Positions 44,517 through 53,482 of a stretch of DNA of 64,000 bases are shown piece after piece. The stretch comes from Bailinhaonella thermotolerans (GTDB lineage: Bacteria; Actinomycetota; Actinomycetes; Streptosporangiales; Streptosporangiaceae). Made by a program: the position numbers and the translations under genes. The DNA is taken from NCBI RefSeq assembly GCF_003594875.1, contig NZ_QZEY01000018.1, forward strand, positions 1-64,000, written 5' to 3'. Within the stretch, counting starts at the first letter, position 1, and every line of letters starts with the position of its first letter. The notes beneath the pieces are model-generated. The model saw only the letters and a list, made by a program, of their open reading frames with translations. It was not told where the DNA came from and ran no database searches.

Positions 44517-45959
44517 GTGGATCGACGCCGTTTCCTCGCCCGCAGCGCCACCGTCGTCGGGGCCGCCGGCCTCGCGGGCGGGCCCTTCCACGGCCTCACC
44601 GCCATGGCGGACACCGGTCAGCGCCGTCCCGGCGGGGGTTACGGGCCCCTCGTCCCCGTCCCCGACGCCCGCGACGGAGCCGTGCGGCTCCACCTCCCGG
44701 AGGGCTTCCAGTACCGCAGCTTCAACGAGGCGGGGAGCAAGTTCAGCGACGGCTCCACGGTCCCGGGCAAGCACGACGGCATGGCCGCCTTCCGCGGCCG
44801 CCACGGCACCACCGTGCTCGTGCGCAACCACGAGGTCAACGGCCCGGTCGGCGCGTTCGGCGACGTCTCCAAGGCGTACGACCCGATGGCCGGCGGCGGC
44901 ACCGCGACCCTCGTCGTGGACCGCTACGGCAGGCTGATCAGCGCCAACCCCAGCCTGACCGGCACCATCATGAACTGCTCCGGCGGCCCGATGCCGTGGG
45001 GCTCCTGGGTCACCTGCGAGGAGACCGTCAACGGCCCCGACGTGGGCAACGACTTCTCCGGCGGCGACAACTCCAAGCTGACGCGGAAGCACGGCTACCT
45101 CTTCGAGGTCCCGGCGACCAACAGGCACGCGAACGGCCAGGTGGCCGCTCCCGCGCCGATCCGCTCGGCCGGCCGGTTCGCGCACGAGTCGGCGGCGTTC
45201 GAGCCCGTCGAGGGCGCGGTCTACATGACCGAGGACAACTTCGGCTTCGCCTCCGGCTTCTACCGCTACCTCCCGCCGAAGCACCCGCTGCGGGCGGGCA
45301 GGCTCCTGGACGGCGGCCGGCTGCAGATGCTGGCGGTCAAGGGCGCGCCCAACAAGGACCTGTCCGCCGGCCAGCCCAAGGGCGCCACCTACGACGTCAC
45401 CTGGGTGGACATCGAGGACCCGGACCCGGAGTTCACCGGCACGCCGAGCAACGACTTCGCCATCCAGGCCGTCGGCAAGCAGGGCCGTGACAAGGGCGGC
45501 GCGCTCTTCTCCCGCCTCGAGGGCGCGATCTACCACCACGGCACGATCTACTTCGTCTCCACGCAGGGCGGCGCCACCGCCGCGGGCGACTCGGCCCCCG
45601 ACGGCTTCGGCGACGGCCGCGGCCAGGTCTGGGCCTACGAGCCGCACCGGCGCCGCCTGCGGCTGGTGTTCGAGTCGCCGGGCTCGGCCGTGCTCGACCT
45701 GCCCGACAACGTCACCGCCAGCCCGCGCGGCACGCTCGTGCTCTGCGAGGACGGCGACGGCGACAACTTCCTGCGCGGCCTGACCCGGCGCGGCGAGATC
45801 TTCGACTTCGCCCGCCTGGCCCCGGTCGACGGCGACGCCGGCGCCGAGTTCGCCGGCTCCACCTTCGGCCCCGACGGCCACACCCTCTACGTCAACGTCC
45901 AGTCCAGGAAGGGCCTCACCTTCGCGATCTGGGGCCCCTGGCACCGCGGCGGCTTCTGA
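44517..45959 (+). CDS. PhoX-type (DUF839) secreted phosphatase
   Basis: A 480-residue exported protein. A twin-arginine signal (DRRRFLARSATVVGAAGLAGG region, residues 2-22) predicts Tat export of a folded, metal-loaded enzyme. The rest resembles the PhoX/DUF839 family: LVRNHEVNGPVG, SWVTCEETVNG, FAHESAAFEP, and the late FAGSTFGPDGHTLYVN. PhoX alkaline phosphatases use Ca and Fe and release phosphate from organic esters. The GTG follows AAGGAG at a good distance. It stands alone between glmS and acpS. Confidence 0.85.
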   Translation: MDRRRFLARSATVVGAAGLAGGPFHGLTAMADTGQRRPGGGYGPLVPVPDARDGAVRLHLPEGFQYRSFNEAGSKFSDGSTVPGKHDGMAAFRGRHGTTVLVRNHEVNGPVGAFGDVSKAYDPMAGGGTATLVVDRYGRLISANPSLTGTIMNCSGGPMPWGSWVTCEETVNGPDVGNDFSGGDNSKLTRKHGYLFEVPATNRHANGQVAAPAPIRSAGRFAHESAAFEPVEGAVYMTEDNFGFASGFYRYLPPKHPLRAGRLLDGGRLQMLAVKGAPNKDLSAGQPKGATYDVTWVDIEDPDPEFTGTPSNDFAIQAVGKQGRDKGGALFSRLEGAIYHHGTIYFVSTQGGATAAGDSAPDGFGDGRGQVWAYEPHRRRLRLVFESPGSAVLDLPDNVTASPRGTLVLCEDGDGDNFLRGLTRRGEIFDFARLAPVDGDAGAEFAGSTFGPDGHTLYVNVQSRKGLTFAIWGPWHRGGF

Positions 45960-46000
45960 CCCCGGCGGCGCCCGGCGGCCCCCGGCCGCGAGCCCCCTCC

Positions 46001-46035
46001 CGAAGTCCCCCGGCGACCCCGTCCGGGGGACTTCG
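46001..46035 (+). terminator. phoX terminator
   Basis: A perfect 13-bp stem, CGAAGTCCCCCGG at 46001-46013 and its complement at 46023-46035, with a 9-nt loop, about 40 nt after the stop. Confidence 0.75.
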
Positions 46036-46069
46036 CCGTTCCCGGCCGGGGACTTCGCCGTTCCCGGCC
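46026..46069 (+). repeat. 22-bp tandem duplication covering a terminator arm
   Basis: The 22 bases at 46026-46047 are repeated exactly at 46048-46069 with no gap. The first copy includes most of the right arm of the phoX terminator, so either copy could pair with the left arm. Confidence 0.85.
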
Positions 46070-46168
46070 TCCCCCAGGACCTCGTCCACCGCCCCGCGCG
46101 CCCCTTCGCCCGCCGGGGGGTGGAGGTACGGGGGGCGGGGTCGGGGTATGGCATGACAACCTAGGACG

Positions 46169-46534
46169 GTGATCGTGGGCATCGGAGTGGACGTCGTGGA
46201 CATCGAGCGGTTCCGGGCCTCGCTGGAGCGCACTCCGAGCCTGGCCGCGCGGTTGTTCACCGAGGGGGAGCGGGGGCTGCCCGCCCGATCGCTGGCGGCG
46301 CGGTTCGCCGCGAAGGAGGCCGTGGCCAAGGCCCTCGGCGCGCCCCCGGGACTGCGGCACCTCGACGCCGAGGTGCGGGTGGGCGAGCACGGGCGGCCGG
46401 AACTGGCCGTGAGCGGGGCCGTGGCCCGGGTCGCCGCCGAGCGCGGCGTGGCCCGCTGGCACCTGTCGCTCAGCCATGACGGGGGCGTCGCCGTCGCGTA
46501 CGTGATCGCGGAAGGAGGAGCGGAGACTCCATGA
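46169..46534 (+). CDS. acpS: holo-[acyl-carrier-protein] synthase
   Basis: Transfers phosphopantetheine from CoA to acyl carrier protein; 121 residues. Metal-binding D8 ([10 protein letters not shown]) and E50 ([13 protein letters not shown]) are present, with [13 protein letters not shown] at the end. I take the GTG at 46169 ([10 protein letters not shown]); a GTG two codons later is also possible. It overlaps nnr by 4 nt (ATGA). CoA for the reaction comes from the pathway started by CoaA nearby. Confidence 0.95.
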   Translation: MIVGIGVDVVDIERFRASLERTPSLAARLFTEGERGLPARSLAARFAAKEAVAKALGAPPGLRHLDAEVRVGEHGRPELAVSGAVARVAAERGVARWHLSLSHDGGVAVAYVIAEGGAETP

Positions 46535-47985
46535 GAACCGCCTACGACGTGGGCAAGGTGCGCGACGCGGAGCGCGTGCAGATGGCCAGGCTCCCCGAGG
46601 GCACGCTGATGGGGCGCGCCGCCGCCGGGCTCGCCGCCACCTGCGCCCGCCTGCTCGGGAGGGTGTACGGCTCCCGCGTGGTGCTCCTGGTGGGCAGCGG
46701 CGACAACGGCGGCGACGCGTTGTACGCCGGGGAACGGCTGGCGCGGCGCGGAGCCCGGGTGGAGGCCGTGCTCGCCGGATCGAGGACCCACGAGGGCGGG
46801 CTGGCGGCGCTGCGCGCGGCCGGCGGGCGGGTGAGCGACGCGAGCGCGCTGGCCCGCGCCGACCTGGTGATCGACGGCCTGGTGGGCATCGGCGGCAAGG
46901 GCGCCCTGCGGGAGCCGTACGCCGGCCTGGCCCGCGAGACCCGGCACGTGCGCGCGACGGTCGTGGCGGTGGACGTGCCGAGCGGCGTGGACGCGGGCAC
47001 CGGCCAGGTCGAGGGCGAGGCCGTGCGCGCGGACGTGACGGTGACGTTCGGGGCGCACAAGACCGGGCTGCTGGTCGATCCCGGCGCCGCCCACGCCGGG
47101 GTCGTGGAGCTGGTGGACATCGGGCTCGACCTGCCCGACCCCGACGTCGTCGCGCTCCAGGACGAGGACGTGGCGGACCTGCTGCCGCGGCCCGCGCCGG
47201 AGTCGGACAAGTATCGCCGGGGGGTCGTGGGCATCGCGGCGGGGAGCCACCTGTTCACCGGGGCGGCGGTGCTGGCGGTGGGCGGCGCGGTGCGGGGCGG
47301 CGCGGGCATGGTGCGCTATCTGGGCCCGGAGGAGCCCATCGGGCTGGTCCGGGCGCGCTGGCCGGAGGCCGTGACGACGATCGACGACCCCGCCAAGGTC
47401 GGGCGGGTGCAGGCCTGGGTGGTCGGGCCCGGCCTGGGCACGGGCGAGGAGTCGCACCGGATCGCCGCGGCCCTGCTGAAGAGCGACGTGCCCGCGCTGA
47501 TCGACGCCGACGGGATCACCCTGGCCTCCCGCGACCGCGCGCTGCTCCGGCGGACGGCGCCGACGCTCATCACGCCCCACGCGGGGGAGCTGTCGCGGCT
47601 GCTCGGGGTGCCCCGGGAGCGGATCGAGGCGCGGCGGCTGGAGCACGCCCGGCGCGCGGCCGAGGAACTGGGCGTGACCGTGCTGCTCAAGGGCTCGACG
47701 ACGCTGATCGCCGAGGTGGACCGGCCCGTCAGGGTCAACCCCACCGGGACCCCGTGGCTGGCCACGGGCGGCACCGGCGACGTGCTGTCCGGCCTGGCGG
47801 GCGCGCTCCTGGCCGGCGGCCTGAGCTGCTACGACGCCGCGTCGGCCGCGGCCTACCTGCACGGTCTCGCCGCCCGCCGCGCCGCGACCGGCGCGCCCGC
47901 CGGCCTGCCGTACGGCGAGAGCCCCATCTCGGCGGAGGACGTCATCGCCCGCCTGCCCGAGGCCTTCCGCTCGCTGATCCCCTGA
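46531..47985 (+). CDS. nnr: bifunctional NAD(P)H-hydrate epimerase / ADP-dependent dehydratase
   Basis: Repairs damaged NAD(P)H hydrates; 484 residues in two domains. The N-terminal YjeF_N epimerase (about 1-205) has GSGDNGGD at 55-62. The C-terminal ribokinase-like dehydratase (about 220-480) has the [10 protein letters not shown] motif with catalytic D417. It overlaps acpS, forming an acpS-nnr unit, a common neighbour pair in actinobacteria. alr follows after a 327-nt gap. Confidence 0.95.
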   Translation: MRTAYDVGKVRDAERVQMARLPEGTLMGRAAAGLAATCARLLGRVYGSRVVLLVGSGDNGGDALYAGERLARRGARVEAVLAGSRTHEGGLAALRAAGGRVSDASALARADLVIDGLVGIGGKGALREPYAGLARETRHVRATVVAVDVPSGVDAGTGQVEGEAVRADVTVTFGAHKTGLLVDPGAAHAGVVELVDIGLDLPDPDVVALQDEDVADLLPRPAPESDKYRRGVVGIAAGSHLFTGAAVLAVGGAVRGGAGMVRYLGPEEPIGLVRARWPEAVTTIDDPAKVGRVQAWVVGPGLGTGEESHRIAAALLKSDVPALIDADGITLASRDRALLRRTAPTLITPHAGELSRLLGVPRERIEARRLEHARRAAEELGVTVLLKGSTTLIAEVDRPVRVNPTGTPWLATGGTGDVLSGLAGALLAGGLSCYDAASAAAYLHGLAARRAATGAPAGLPYGESPISAEDVIARLPEAFRSLIP

Positions 47986-48312
47986 CATCGCGCCCCCTCC
48001 GGCCGTGGAACGCGCCACCCGCGTCCCGCCGGGATCCACGATGCGCCCCGGCGGGCCACCTCATCCCACCCGAACCCCGTTCTGTGGATAACTCGCCCCG
48101 ATGAGCGGGGGTGAGACGGTGCGGGCGGAGGCGTGGAGGGCTCGCGGGAGCCGGTGGCGGGGCGGGTGGGGGCAATGCGAGGAAAAGAGGCTTTCGGGAG
48201 GTCGGCAGGGGTGCGGATCGGGAGGCGCGGGGGTCCGGGGGACTACGTAATTCGGGGGAGCCGCGGGTGTTCCCGGACACGGCAGGCCGGTGACCCTGCG
48301 AGACTGGAAGGT
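47986..48312. other. gap between nnr and alr
   Basis: Contains the inverted second copy of the DnaA-box element at 48070-48092 and a long purine-rich stretch at about 48105-48250. The alr frame is open from 48133, but without similarity. I see no clear promoter or terminator. Confidence 0.5.
48070..48092 (-). repeat. 23-bp element with a DnaA box, copy 2
   Basis: Matches 41263-41285 at 22 of 23 bases on the opposite strand, including a perfect DnaA box (TGTGGATAA at 48083-48091). It lies 220 nt upstream of alr. Confidence 0.75.
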
Positions 48313-49428
48313 ATGAACCACCCGTCGCAAGCCGTCGTGGATCTGTCCGCGATCAGGCACAACGTCGCTCTGCTGCGCGACCACGCGCCGGGGGCGGAGA
48401 TGATGGTGGCCGTCAAGGCGGACGCCTACGGGCACGGTCTGGTCCGCTGCGCCCACGCCGCGCTCCAGGGCGGCGCCGGGCGGCTCGGGGTGGCCTACGT
48501 CCGCGAGGCGCTGGAGCTGCGCGCCGCGTTCGTGGAGGCGCCCATCCTCGCGTGGATCATCCCCCCCGGAGAGCCGCTCGACGAGGCCGTGACCCAGGAC
48601 GTCGAGCTCTCCGCCGGCGCGATCTGGCTGGTCGACGAGATCGCCGCCGCGGCCCGCCGCACCGGCAGGGTCGCCAAGGTGCACCTCAAGGCCGACACCG
48701 GCATCTCGCGCGGGGGAGCGACCGCGGCCGACTGGCCCACCCTCGTGGACCACGCGCTCAAGGCGCGCGCCGAGGGCGTCATCGACGTCGTCGGCGTCTG
48801 GTCGCACTTCGCCTGCGCCGACATCCCCGGCGACGGCTCGATCCAGAGCCAGCTCGACCTGTTCGAGGAGGCGCTGAAGATCGCCGACGACGCCGGGGTC
48901 GGCAGCCACGTCATCCGGCACTTCGCCAACTCGGCCGCCACGCTGACCGTCCCGCAGGCGCGCTACGACATGGTCAGGCCCGGCATCGCCGCGTTCGGCC
49001 TGAGCCCCATCCCGGAGCTCGGCGACTTCGGGCTGCGCCAGGCGATGACGCTGAAGGCGCAGGTCGCGATGGCCAAGCGGGTCCCCGCGGGCAGCGGCGT
49101 CTCCTACGGCCACCAGTACGTCACCGACCGCGAGACCACCCTGGCCCTCATCCCCCTCGGATACGCCGACGGGATCATGCGCCACGCCACCAACACGTGC
49201 GAGGTGCTGGCCGCGGGCGTACGGCGGCGCGTGGCCGGGCGGGTGTGCATGGACCAGTTCGTGATCGACGTGGGCGACGACCCGGTGCGCGCCGGGGACG
49301 TCGTGACCCTGTTCGGACCGGGTGACGCGGGGGAGCCGACCCTGCAAGAGTGGGCCGACGCGCTCGGCACCATCACTCATGAGATCGTGACGAGGATCGG
49401 TGCGCGTGTTCCGCGCGTGTACGTGTGA
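48313..49428 (+). CDS. alr: alanine racemase
   Basis: Interconverts L- and D-alanine for peptidoglycan; PLP enzyme, 371 residues. The PLP lysine is K35 in AVKADAYGHG, and the second catalytic residue is Y265 in SGVSYGHQY. RPGIAAFGLSP and GRVCMDQFVIDVG are family marks. The ATG at 48313 follows GGAAGGT. Its stop is followed closely by the hydrolase and tsaE genes. Confidence 0.96.
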   Translation: MNHPSQAVVDLSAIRHNVALLRDHAPGAEMMVAVKADAYGHGLVRCAHAALQGGAGRLGVAYVREALELRAAFVEAPILAWIIPPGEPLDEAVTQDVELSAGAIWLVDEIAAAARRTGRVAKVHLKADTGISRGGATAADWPTLVDHALKARAEGVIDVVGVWSHFACADIPGDGSIQSQLDLFEEALKIADDAGVGSHVIRHFANSAATLTVPQARYDMVRPGIAAFGLSPIPELGDFGLRQAMTLKAQVAMAKRVPAGSGVSYGHQYVTDRETTLALIPLGYADGIMRHATNTCEVLAAGVRRRVAGRVCMDQFVIDVGDDPVRAGDVVTLFGPGDAGEPTLQEWADALGTITHEIVTRIGARVPRVYV

Positions 49429-49442
49429 AGGTGGGAGCAGCG

Positions 49443-50510
49443 ATGACGAGACGGCGGAAGGTCGGTATAGCGGGGGCGATCGTCGGAGCCGCCTCGGCCG
49501 GTGTCGCGGCGGGAGTCGCCGTCAAGAGGTACGCCGTGGGCCGGATACGCCTGCGCCCGGACCTGGAGGCCAACGAGCCGTTCGGCGAGCTGCGCGGGCG
49601 CGCGCAGACCGTGACGACCTCCGACGGGGTCGGCCTGCACGTGGAGGTCGACGGGCCGGAGGACGCCCCGGTGACCGTCGTCTTCTGCCACGGCTACACC
49701 CTGAACCTGGACTCCTGGCACTACCAGCGGCGTGAGCTGCGCAAGGAGCACCGCCTGGTGTTCTGGGACCAGCGCTGTCACGGGCACTCGGACCGGTGCT
49801 CCCGCGAGGACTGCACGGTGGACCGCCTCGGCGATGACCTGTACGAGGTGATCCAGGCCGTGGCGCCCGGGCCGGTGGTGCTCGTGGGCCACTCCATGGG
49901 CGGCATGACGATCATGGCGCTGGCCGACCGGCACCCGGAGGTGTTCGAGGAGCGGGTCCGCGGCGTCGCGCTGATCGCCACGTCCGCGGGCAAGCTCGCC
50001 GAGATCACCCTGGGCCTGCCCGCGATGTTCGCCAAGCTCGTGCACAAGGCCCTGCCGCCCACCGTCCGCGCGCTGGGCCGCCGCCCCGACCTGGTCGAGC
50101 CGAGCCGCCGCCTGGGCAACGACGTGGCCTTCCTGGCGCTGCGCCACCTGGCGTTCGGCGACTCCAAGAACATCAGCCCGACCGTGGTGGACTTCGCCGA
50201 GACGATGATCAGGTCCACCCCGATCGACGTGATCGCCGACTTCTACCCGGCGCTGATGTCGCACGACAAGCTGAGCGCGCTGCCCGTGCTCGAACGCATC
50301 CCGGTCACCGTGCTCGTCGGCGGCGAGGACTGGCTGACGCCGCCGGACCACAGCAAGGCCATCGCCGACAGCCTGCCCCGCAGCCAGCTCATCGAGGTCG
50401 CGGGCGCCTCCCACCTGGTCCAGCTCGAACAGCCGGGCGTGGTCAACGACGCCCTGCGCGACCTGGTGTCCCGCGCGTGGCGGCTCGCCCCCGAGAGGCG
50501 TACGGCATGA
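49443..50510 (+). CDS. alpha/beta hydrolase with N-terminal membrane segment
   Basis: A 355-residue hydrolase. A basic N terminus and an Ala/Gly hydrophobic segment (about 5-27) suggest a membrane anchor or signal. The core has HGYTLNLDSWHYQ, the nucleophile elbow GHSMGG with S151, and a late GASHLVQLEQP with the catalytic His. I take the ATG at 49443 (GGGAG 5 nt upstream); a GTG overlapping the alr stop is possible. The substrate is unknown. This gene is often found between alr and tsaE in actinobacteria, and it overlaps tsaE by 4 nt. Confidence 0.85.
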   Translation: MTRRRKVGIAGAIVGAASAGVAAGVAVKRYAVGRIRLRPDLEANEPFGELRGRAQTVTTSDGVGLHVEVDGPEDAPVTVVFCHGYTLNLDSWHYQRRELRKEHRLVFWDQRCHGHSDRCSREDCTVDRLGDDLYEVIQAVAPGPVVLVGHSMGGMTIMALADRHPEVFEERVRGVALIATSAGKLAEITLGLPAMFAKLVHKALPPTVRALGRRPDLVEPSRRLGNDVAFLALRHLAFGDSKNISPTVVDFAETMIRSTPIDVIADFYPALMSHDKLSALPVLERIPVTVLVGGEDWLTPPDHSKAIADSLPRSQLIEVAGASHLVQLEQPGVVNDALRDLVSRAWRLAPERRTA

Positions 50511-51025
50511 GCCCGGGGCACGGAGAGGCGCGCGTGTTCCGCGTGCCGACGGTGGCGGACATGCAGGACCTCGGCCGGCGGGTCGGCGAGGCCGCGCGCG
50601 CCGGGGACCTGCTGGTGCTGTCCGGGTCGCTGGGCGCGGGCAAGACCACGTTCACGCAGGGCCTGGCGGAGGGCCTGAAGGTGCGCGGGCCGATCACGTC
50701 CCCGACGTTCGTGATCGCCCGCGTCCACCCGTCGCTGCGCGGCGGGCCCGCGCTGGTGCACGTGGACGCCTACCGGCTCGGCGGCGACGTCGAGGTGGAC
50801 GACCTGGACCTGGACGCCTCGCTGGAGGAGTCCGTCACGGTCGTCGAGTGGGGCTCCGGCCTGGTGGAGGGCCTGTCCGAGGAGCGGCTGGAGATCGAGA
50901 TCTCCCGCGCCGGCGGCGGCGAGGGCGGCGACGGCGCTGAGGGCGGCGACGGCCCCGGGGGAGACGACGTCCGGGAGGTCCGCATGACCCCGGTCGGCCC
51001 CCGCTGGACGCCTCTCCCCTTCTGA
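50507..51025 (+). CDS. tsaE: tRNA t6A biosynthesis ATPase TsaE
   Basis: The ATPase of the threonylcarbamoyl-adenosine complex; 172 residues. Walker A GSLGAGKTT is at 40-48, ITSPTFVI is the switch region, and VVEWGSGL is the Walker-B-like end. Near the C terminus there is a Gly/Asp-rich insertion (GGGEGGDGAEGGDG) that most TsaE proteins lack. The ATG overlaps the hydrolase stop. TsaB and TsaD are encoded 1.3-2.4 kb downstream, after two unrelated genes. Confidence 0.93.
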   Translation: MSPGHGEARVFRVPTVADMQDLGRRVGEAARAGDLLVLSGSLGAGKTTFTQGLAEGLKVRGPITSPTFVIARVHPSLRGGPALVHVDAYRLGGDVEVDDLDLDASLEESVTVVEWGSGLVEGLSEERLEIEISRAGGGEGGDGAEGGDGPGGDDVREVRMTPVGPRWTPLPF

Positions 51026-51224
51026 GATCCGCGTCCCCCGCGTTTCCCGCGTCCCCCCGCGCTCGCCGCCCCGGCAGGTCCGGGAATCGGCGGGCGTGGG
51101 CGGACCTTTCGCGACACGGCGGACATTCTCTCGTTATAGATCCGTCGTTCAGGTAAAGATCTCCTAAGATGAGGTCACGCGTTCCTTGCGCGTGTCTGCC
51201 GTGCGGCGAAGTGGGGTGCGGGCG

Positions 51225-51758
51225 GTGCACAGGTTCAAGCAGGCGATTGCCGCGGGGCTCGGGGCGGGGGCCCTGGTCCTCGGCGGCGGGGGCGCGGCCT
51301 ACGCGTCGGCCGGGCAGGAGATCGAGGTCACGCTCAATCCCGCGCGCACGGTGACGGGCCCGGGCAAGACCGTGGAGATCGTGGCCCAGTGCCCGCGCGA
51401 GGTGGGCAAGCCGCTGCGCGGCATCGCCACCTCACCCGCGTTCGGCACCGTCACGCTCCAGCCCATCACCGAGGGGCAGGCGGGCGTGCGCGGCGTGGCC
51501 AAGCTGGAGACCTCGCTGGAGGCCAAGACCTACGAGGTCAAGGTGCGCTGCGAGTCCAACCACACCGGCCAGGCCAACCTGGAGATCGTCGGCCCGCTGC
51601 CCACCAAGGGCCCGAAGGCCGGCGGCGGAGGCACCGCGCTCGGCGCGGCGGGCGAGGACGACGGCATGTCCTTCGGCCCGCTGGGCATCGGCGCCCTGAT
51701 CGTCGTCGCGGGCGGCGTCGGCGTCGCGTTCGCGCGCCGCAGGGCGGCGAACGGCTGA
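51225..51758 (+). CDS. secreted, membrane-anchored protein next to a sortase
   Basis: A 177-residue exported protein I do not recognise. A signal sequence (basic HRFKQ, then AIAAGLGAGALVLGGG, then YASA) leads to a folded part of about 90 residues with two cysteines (VAQCPRE, KVRCESN). A Gly linker follows, then a helix and RRR at the C terminus, the layout of wall-sorted proteins but without LPxTG. The start is uncertain among GTG 51201, 51216, 51225 and TTG 51186. The sortase gene starts 1 nt after the stop. Confidence 0.75.
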   Translation: MHRFKQAIAAGLGAGALVLGGGGAAYASAGQEIEVTLNPARTVTGPGKTVEIVAQCPREVGKPLRGIATSPAFGTVTLQPITEGQAGVRGVAKLETSLEAKTYEVKVRCESNHTGQANLEIVGPLPTKGPKAGGGGTALGAAGEDDGMSFGPLGIGALIVVAGGVGVAFARRRAANG

Positions 51759-51759
51759 G

Positions 51760-52380
51760 ATGGTCGCGCTGCTTCGCGGCCCCAAGACCGCGGGCGCGCG
51801 CAACGTCTCCAAGAAGGCGGGTCCGGGCTCCCCTGGCCTGGCCAGGATCGCGGTCGCCGCGCTCGTGTCCGGCGGCCTGCTCTGGGCGGTCACCAGCGGC
51901 CCCGACACGCTCGACGCGCCGCCGGTCGCGCCCGAGCGCCTGGAGATCCCCTCGCTGAAGGTGGACGCCGAGCTGATGCTGCTCGGCTTCGACGACGAGG
52001 GCGACATCGAGCTGCCGCCGTACGAGAAGCCGGAGGTGGCCGGGTGGTTCGAGCACAGCGTCGTGCCCGGTGACAAGGGCGCCTCGGTGATCATCGGGCA
52101 CGTGGACACCCGCACCGAGCCGGCGGTGTTCTACGACCTCAAGCGGGTGAAGAAGGGCGCGTCCCTGCGGATCACCCGCAGCGACGGCAAGGTCGCCTCC
52201 TACCGGGTCGAGTCGGTCGAGAGCGTGGACAAGGACCGCTTCCCGGTCGAGAAGGTCTACAGCGCGCCGGGATTGCGCCTGGTCACGTGCGGGGGCGGGT
52301 TCGACCGCGCCCGGCATGAGTACAAGGAGAACGTGATCGTCTACGCCAAGCTGACCGGGCTCACCCCGGCGGCCGGATAG
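51760..52380 (+). CDS. class F sortase
   Basis: A 206-residue membrane-anchored transpeptidase. An N-terminal helix lies at about 28-45. The sortase fold has H114 (IIGHVDT), C177 (RLVTCGG) and an arginine in FDRARHEY (R183 or R185), followed by the class F end YKENVIVYA. Class F sortases are typical of actinobacteria and their substrates are mostly unknown. It is paired with the preceding secreted protein and lies inside the tsa cluster. Its stop codon forms part of a possible -10 for tsaB. Confidence 0.92.
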   Translation: MVALLRGPKTAGARNVSKKAGPGSPGLARIAVAALVSGGLLWAVTSGPDTLDAPPVAPERLEIPSLKVDAELMLLGFDDEGDIELPPYEKPEVAGWFEHSVVPGDKGASVIIGHVDTRTEPAVFYDLKRVKKGASLRITRSDGKVASYRVESVESVDKDRFPVEKVYSAPGLRLVTCGGGFDRARHEYKENVIVYAKLTGLTPAAG

Positions 52381-52383
52381 GCT
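52378..52383 (+). promoter_or_regulatory. possible -10 of a leaderless tsaB transcript
   Basis: TAGGCT overlaps the sortase stop codon and ends 8 nt before the tsaB GTG. Confidence 0.4.
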
Positions 52384-52391
52384 TCTCATCC

Positions 52392-53033
52392 GTGCTGGTC
52401 TTGGCCTTTGACACCGCGACGCCCGCGGTCACCGTCGCCGTGCACGACGGGGACCGGGTGCTCGCCGACGCGACGACGATCGACGCCCGCCGACACGGGG
52501 AGCTCCTGGTCCCCGCCATCGGGCACGTGCTCTCCGAAGCCGGGGCCGACCGCTCCGACCTCACGGCGATAGCCGTGGGCACGGGCCCCGGGCCGTACAC
52601 CGGGCTGCGCGTCGGCCTGATGACCGCGCAGGCCCTGTCCACCGCGCTCGGCGTCCCGGCGTACGGCGTGTGCACGCTCGACGTCCTGGCCCACGAGACG
52701 GGGCTGGAGACGCAGTTCACCGTGGCCACCGACGCCCGCCGCAAGGAGGTCTTCTGGGCCCGGTACGGCGACGCGCGCACGCGTTTCCTCGGCCCCTCGG
52801 TGGACAAGCCCGCCGACGTGGCGACCGACGAGCCGGTGGCCGGGGCGGGCGCGGTGCTGTACCCCGAGGCGTTCCCCAACGCCACAGGGCCCGAGCACCC
52901 CTCGGCGGGGGCGCTGGCGGCCCTGGTGGTCGAACGGCTCCGCGCGGGCGGGGAGCTGGACGCGCCCTGGCCGATCTACCTGCGCAGGCCCGACGCGAAG
53001 GTGCCCGCGGCGCCAAAGAAGGTGTCGCAGTGA
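52392..53033 (+). CDS. tsaB: tRNA t6A biosynthesis protein TsaB
   Basis: A catalytically inactive partner of TsaD; 213 residues, ASKHA fold. MLVLAFDTATPAVTVAV at the start and GTGPGPYTGLRVGL are diagnostic. The GTG has no ribosome binding site, but a -10 like TAGGCT is 8 nt upstream. It overlaps rimI by 4 nt (GTGA). Confidence 0.95.
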   Translation: MLVLAFDTATPAVTVAVHDGDRVLADATTIDARRHGELLVPAIGHVLSEAGADRSDLTAIAVGTGPGPYTGLRVGLMTAQALSTALGVPAYGVCTLDVLAHETGLETQFTVATDARRKEVFWARYGDARTRFLGPSVDKPADVATDEPVAGAGAVLYPEAFPNATGPEHPSAGALAALVVERLRAGGELDAPWPIYLRRPDAKVPAAPKKVSQ

Positions 53034-53482
53034 TCAGCCTGCGCCCGATGACCGGGGACGACGTGCCCGCGGTGCTGGCGATCGAGCGGGCGCTGTTCCC
53101 CGCCGACGCCTGGAGCGAGCGGATGTTCCGCGAGGAACTGGCCGCCCCCACCCGGCACTACGTCGTCGCGGTCACTCCGGAGGGCGAGATAGTGGGATAC
53201 GCCGGGCTGTTCGCGGCGGCCGACCAGGGCGACGTCCAGACCATCGCCGTCGCCGCGCCGTACCAGCGCCGGGGCGCGGGCCGCCTCCTGCTCACCGAGC
53301 TCCTCGGCGAGGCCGCCCGCCGCGGCGCGCGCGAGGTGTTCCTCGAAGTGCGGGCCGACAACCCGCGGGCGCGCGAGCTGTACGAACGGTTCGGCTTCAG
53401 GGAGATCGGGCTGCGCCGGGCCTACTACGACGACGGAACCGACGCGATCGTGATGATGCGGGGGGAGAACCGGGATGCGTGA
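53030..53482 (+). CDS. rimI: ribosomal protein S18-alanine N-acetyltransferase
   Basis: GNAT acetyltransferase, 150 residues. The acetyl-CoA loop [15 protein letters not shown] and [18 protein letters not shown] are RimI marks. The GTG at 53030 overlaps the tsaB stop; the frame is open 120 codons further upstream within tsaB and is not used. It overlaps tsaD by 8 nt. Family members in actinobacteria may acetylate other N termini. Confidence 0.93.
   Translation: MISLRPMTGDDVPAVLAIERALFPADAWSERMFREELAAPTRHYVVAVTPEGEIVGYAGLFAAADQGDVQTIAVAAPYQRRGAGRLLLTELLGEAARRGAREVFLEVRADNPRARELYERFGFREIGLRRAYYDDGTDAIVMMRGENRDA

Noticed and set aside
46026-46069. Attachment site or insertion-sequence target duplication
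   Set aside because: The copies are directly adjacent with nothing between them, and no integrase or transposase is nearby.
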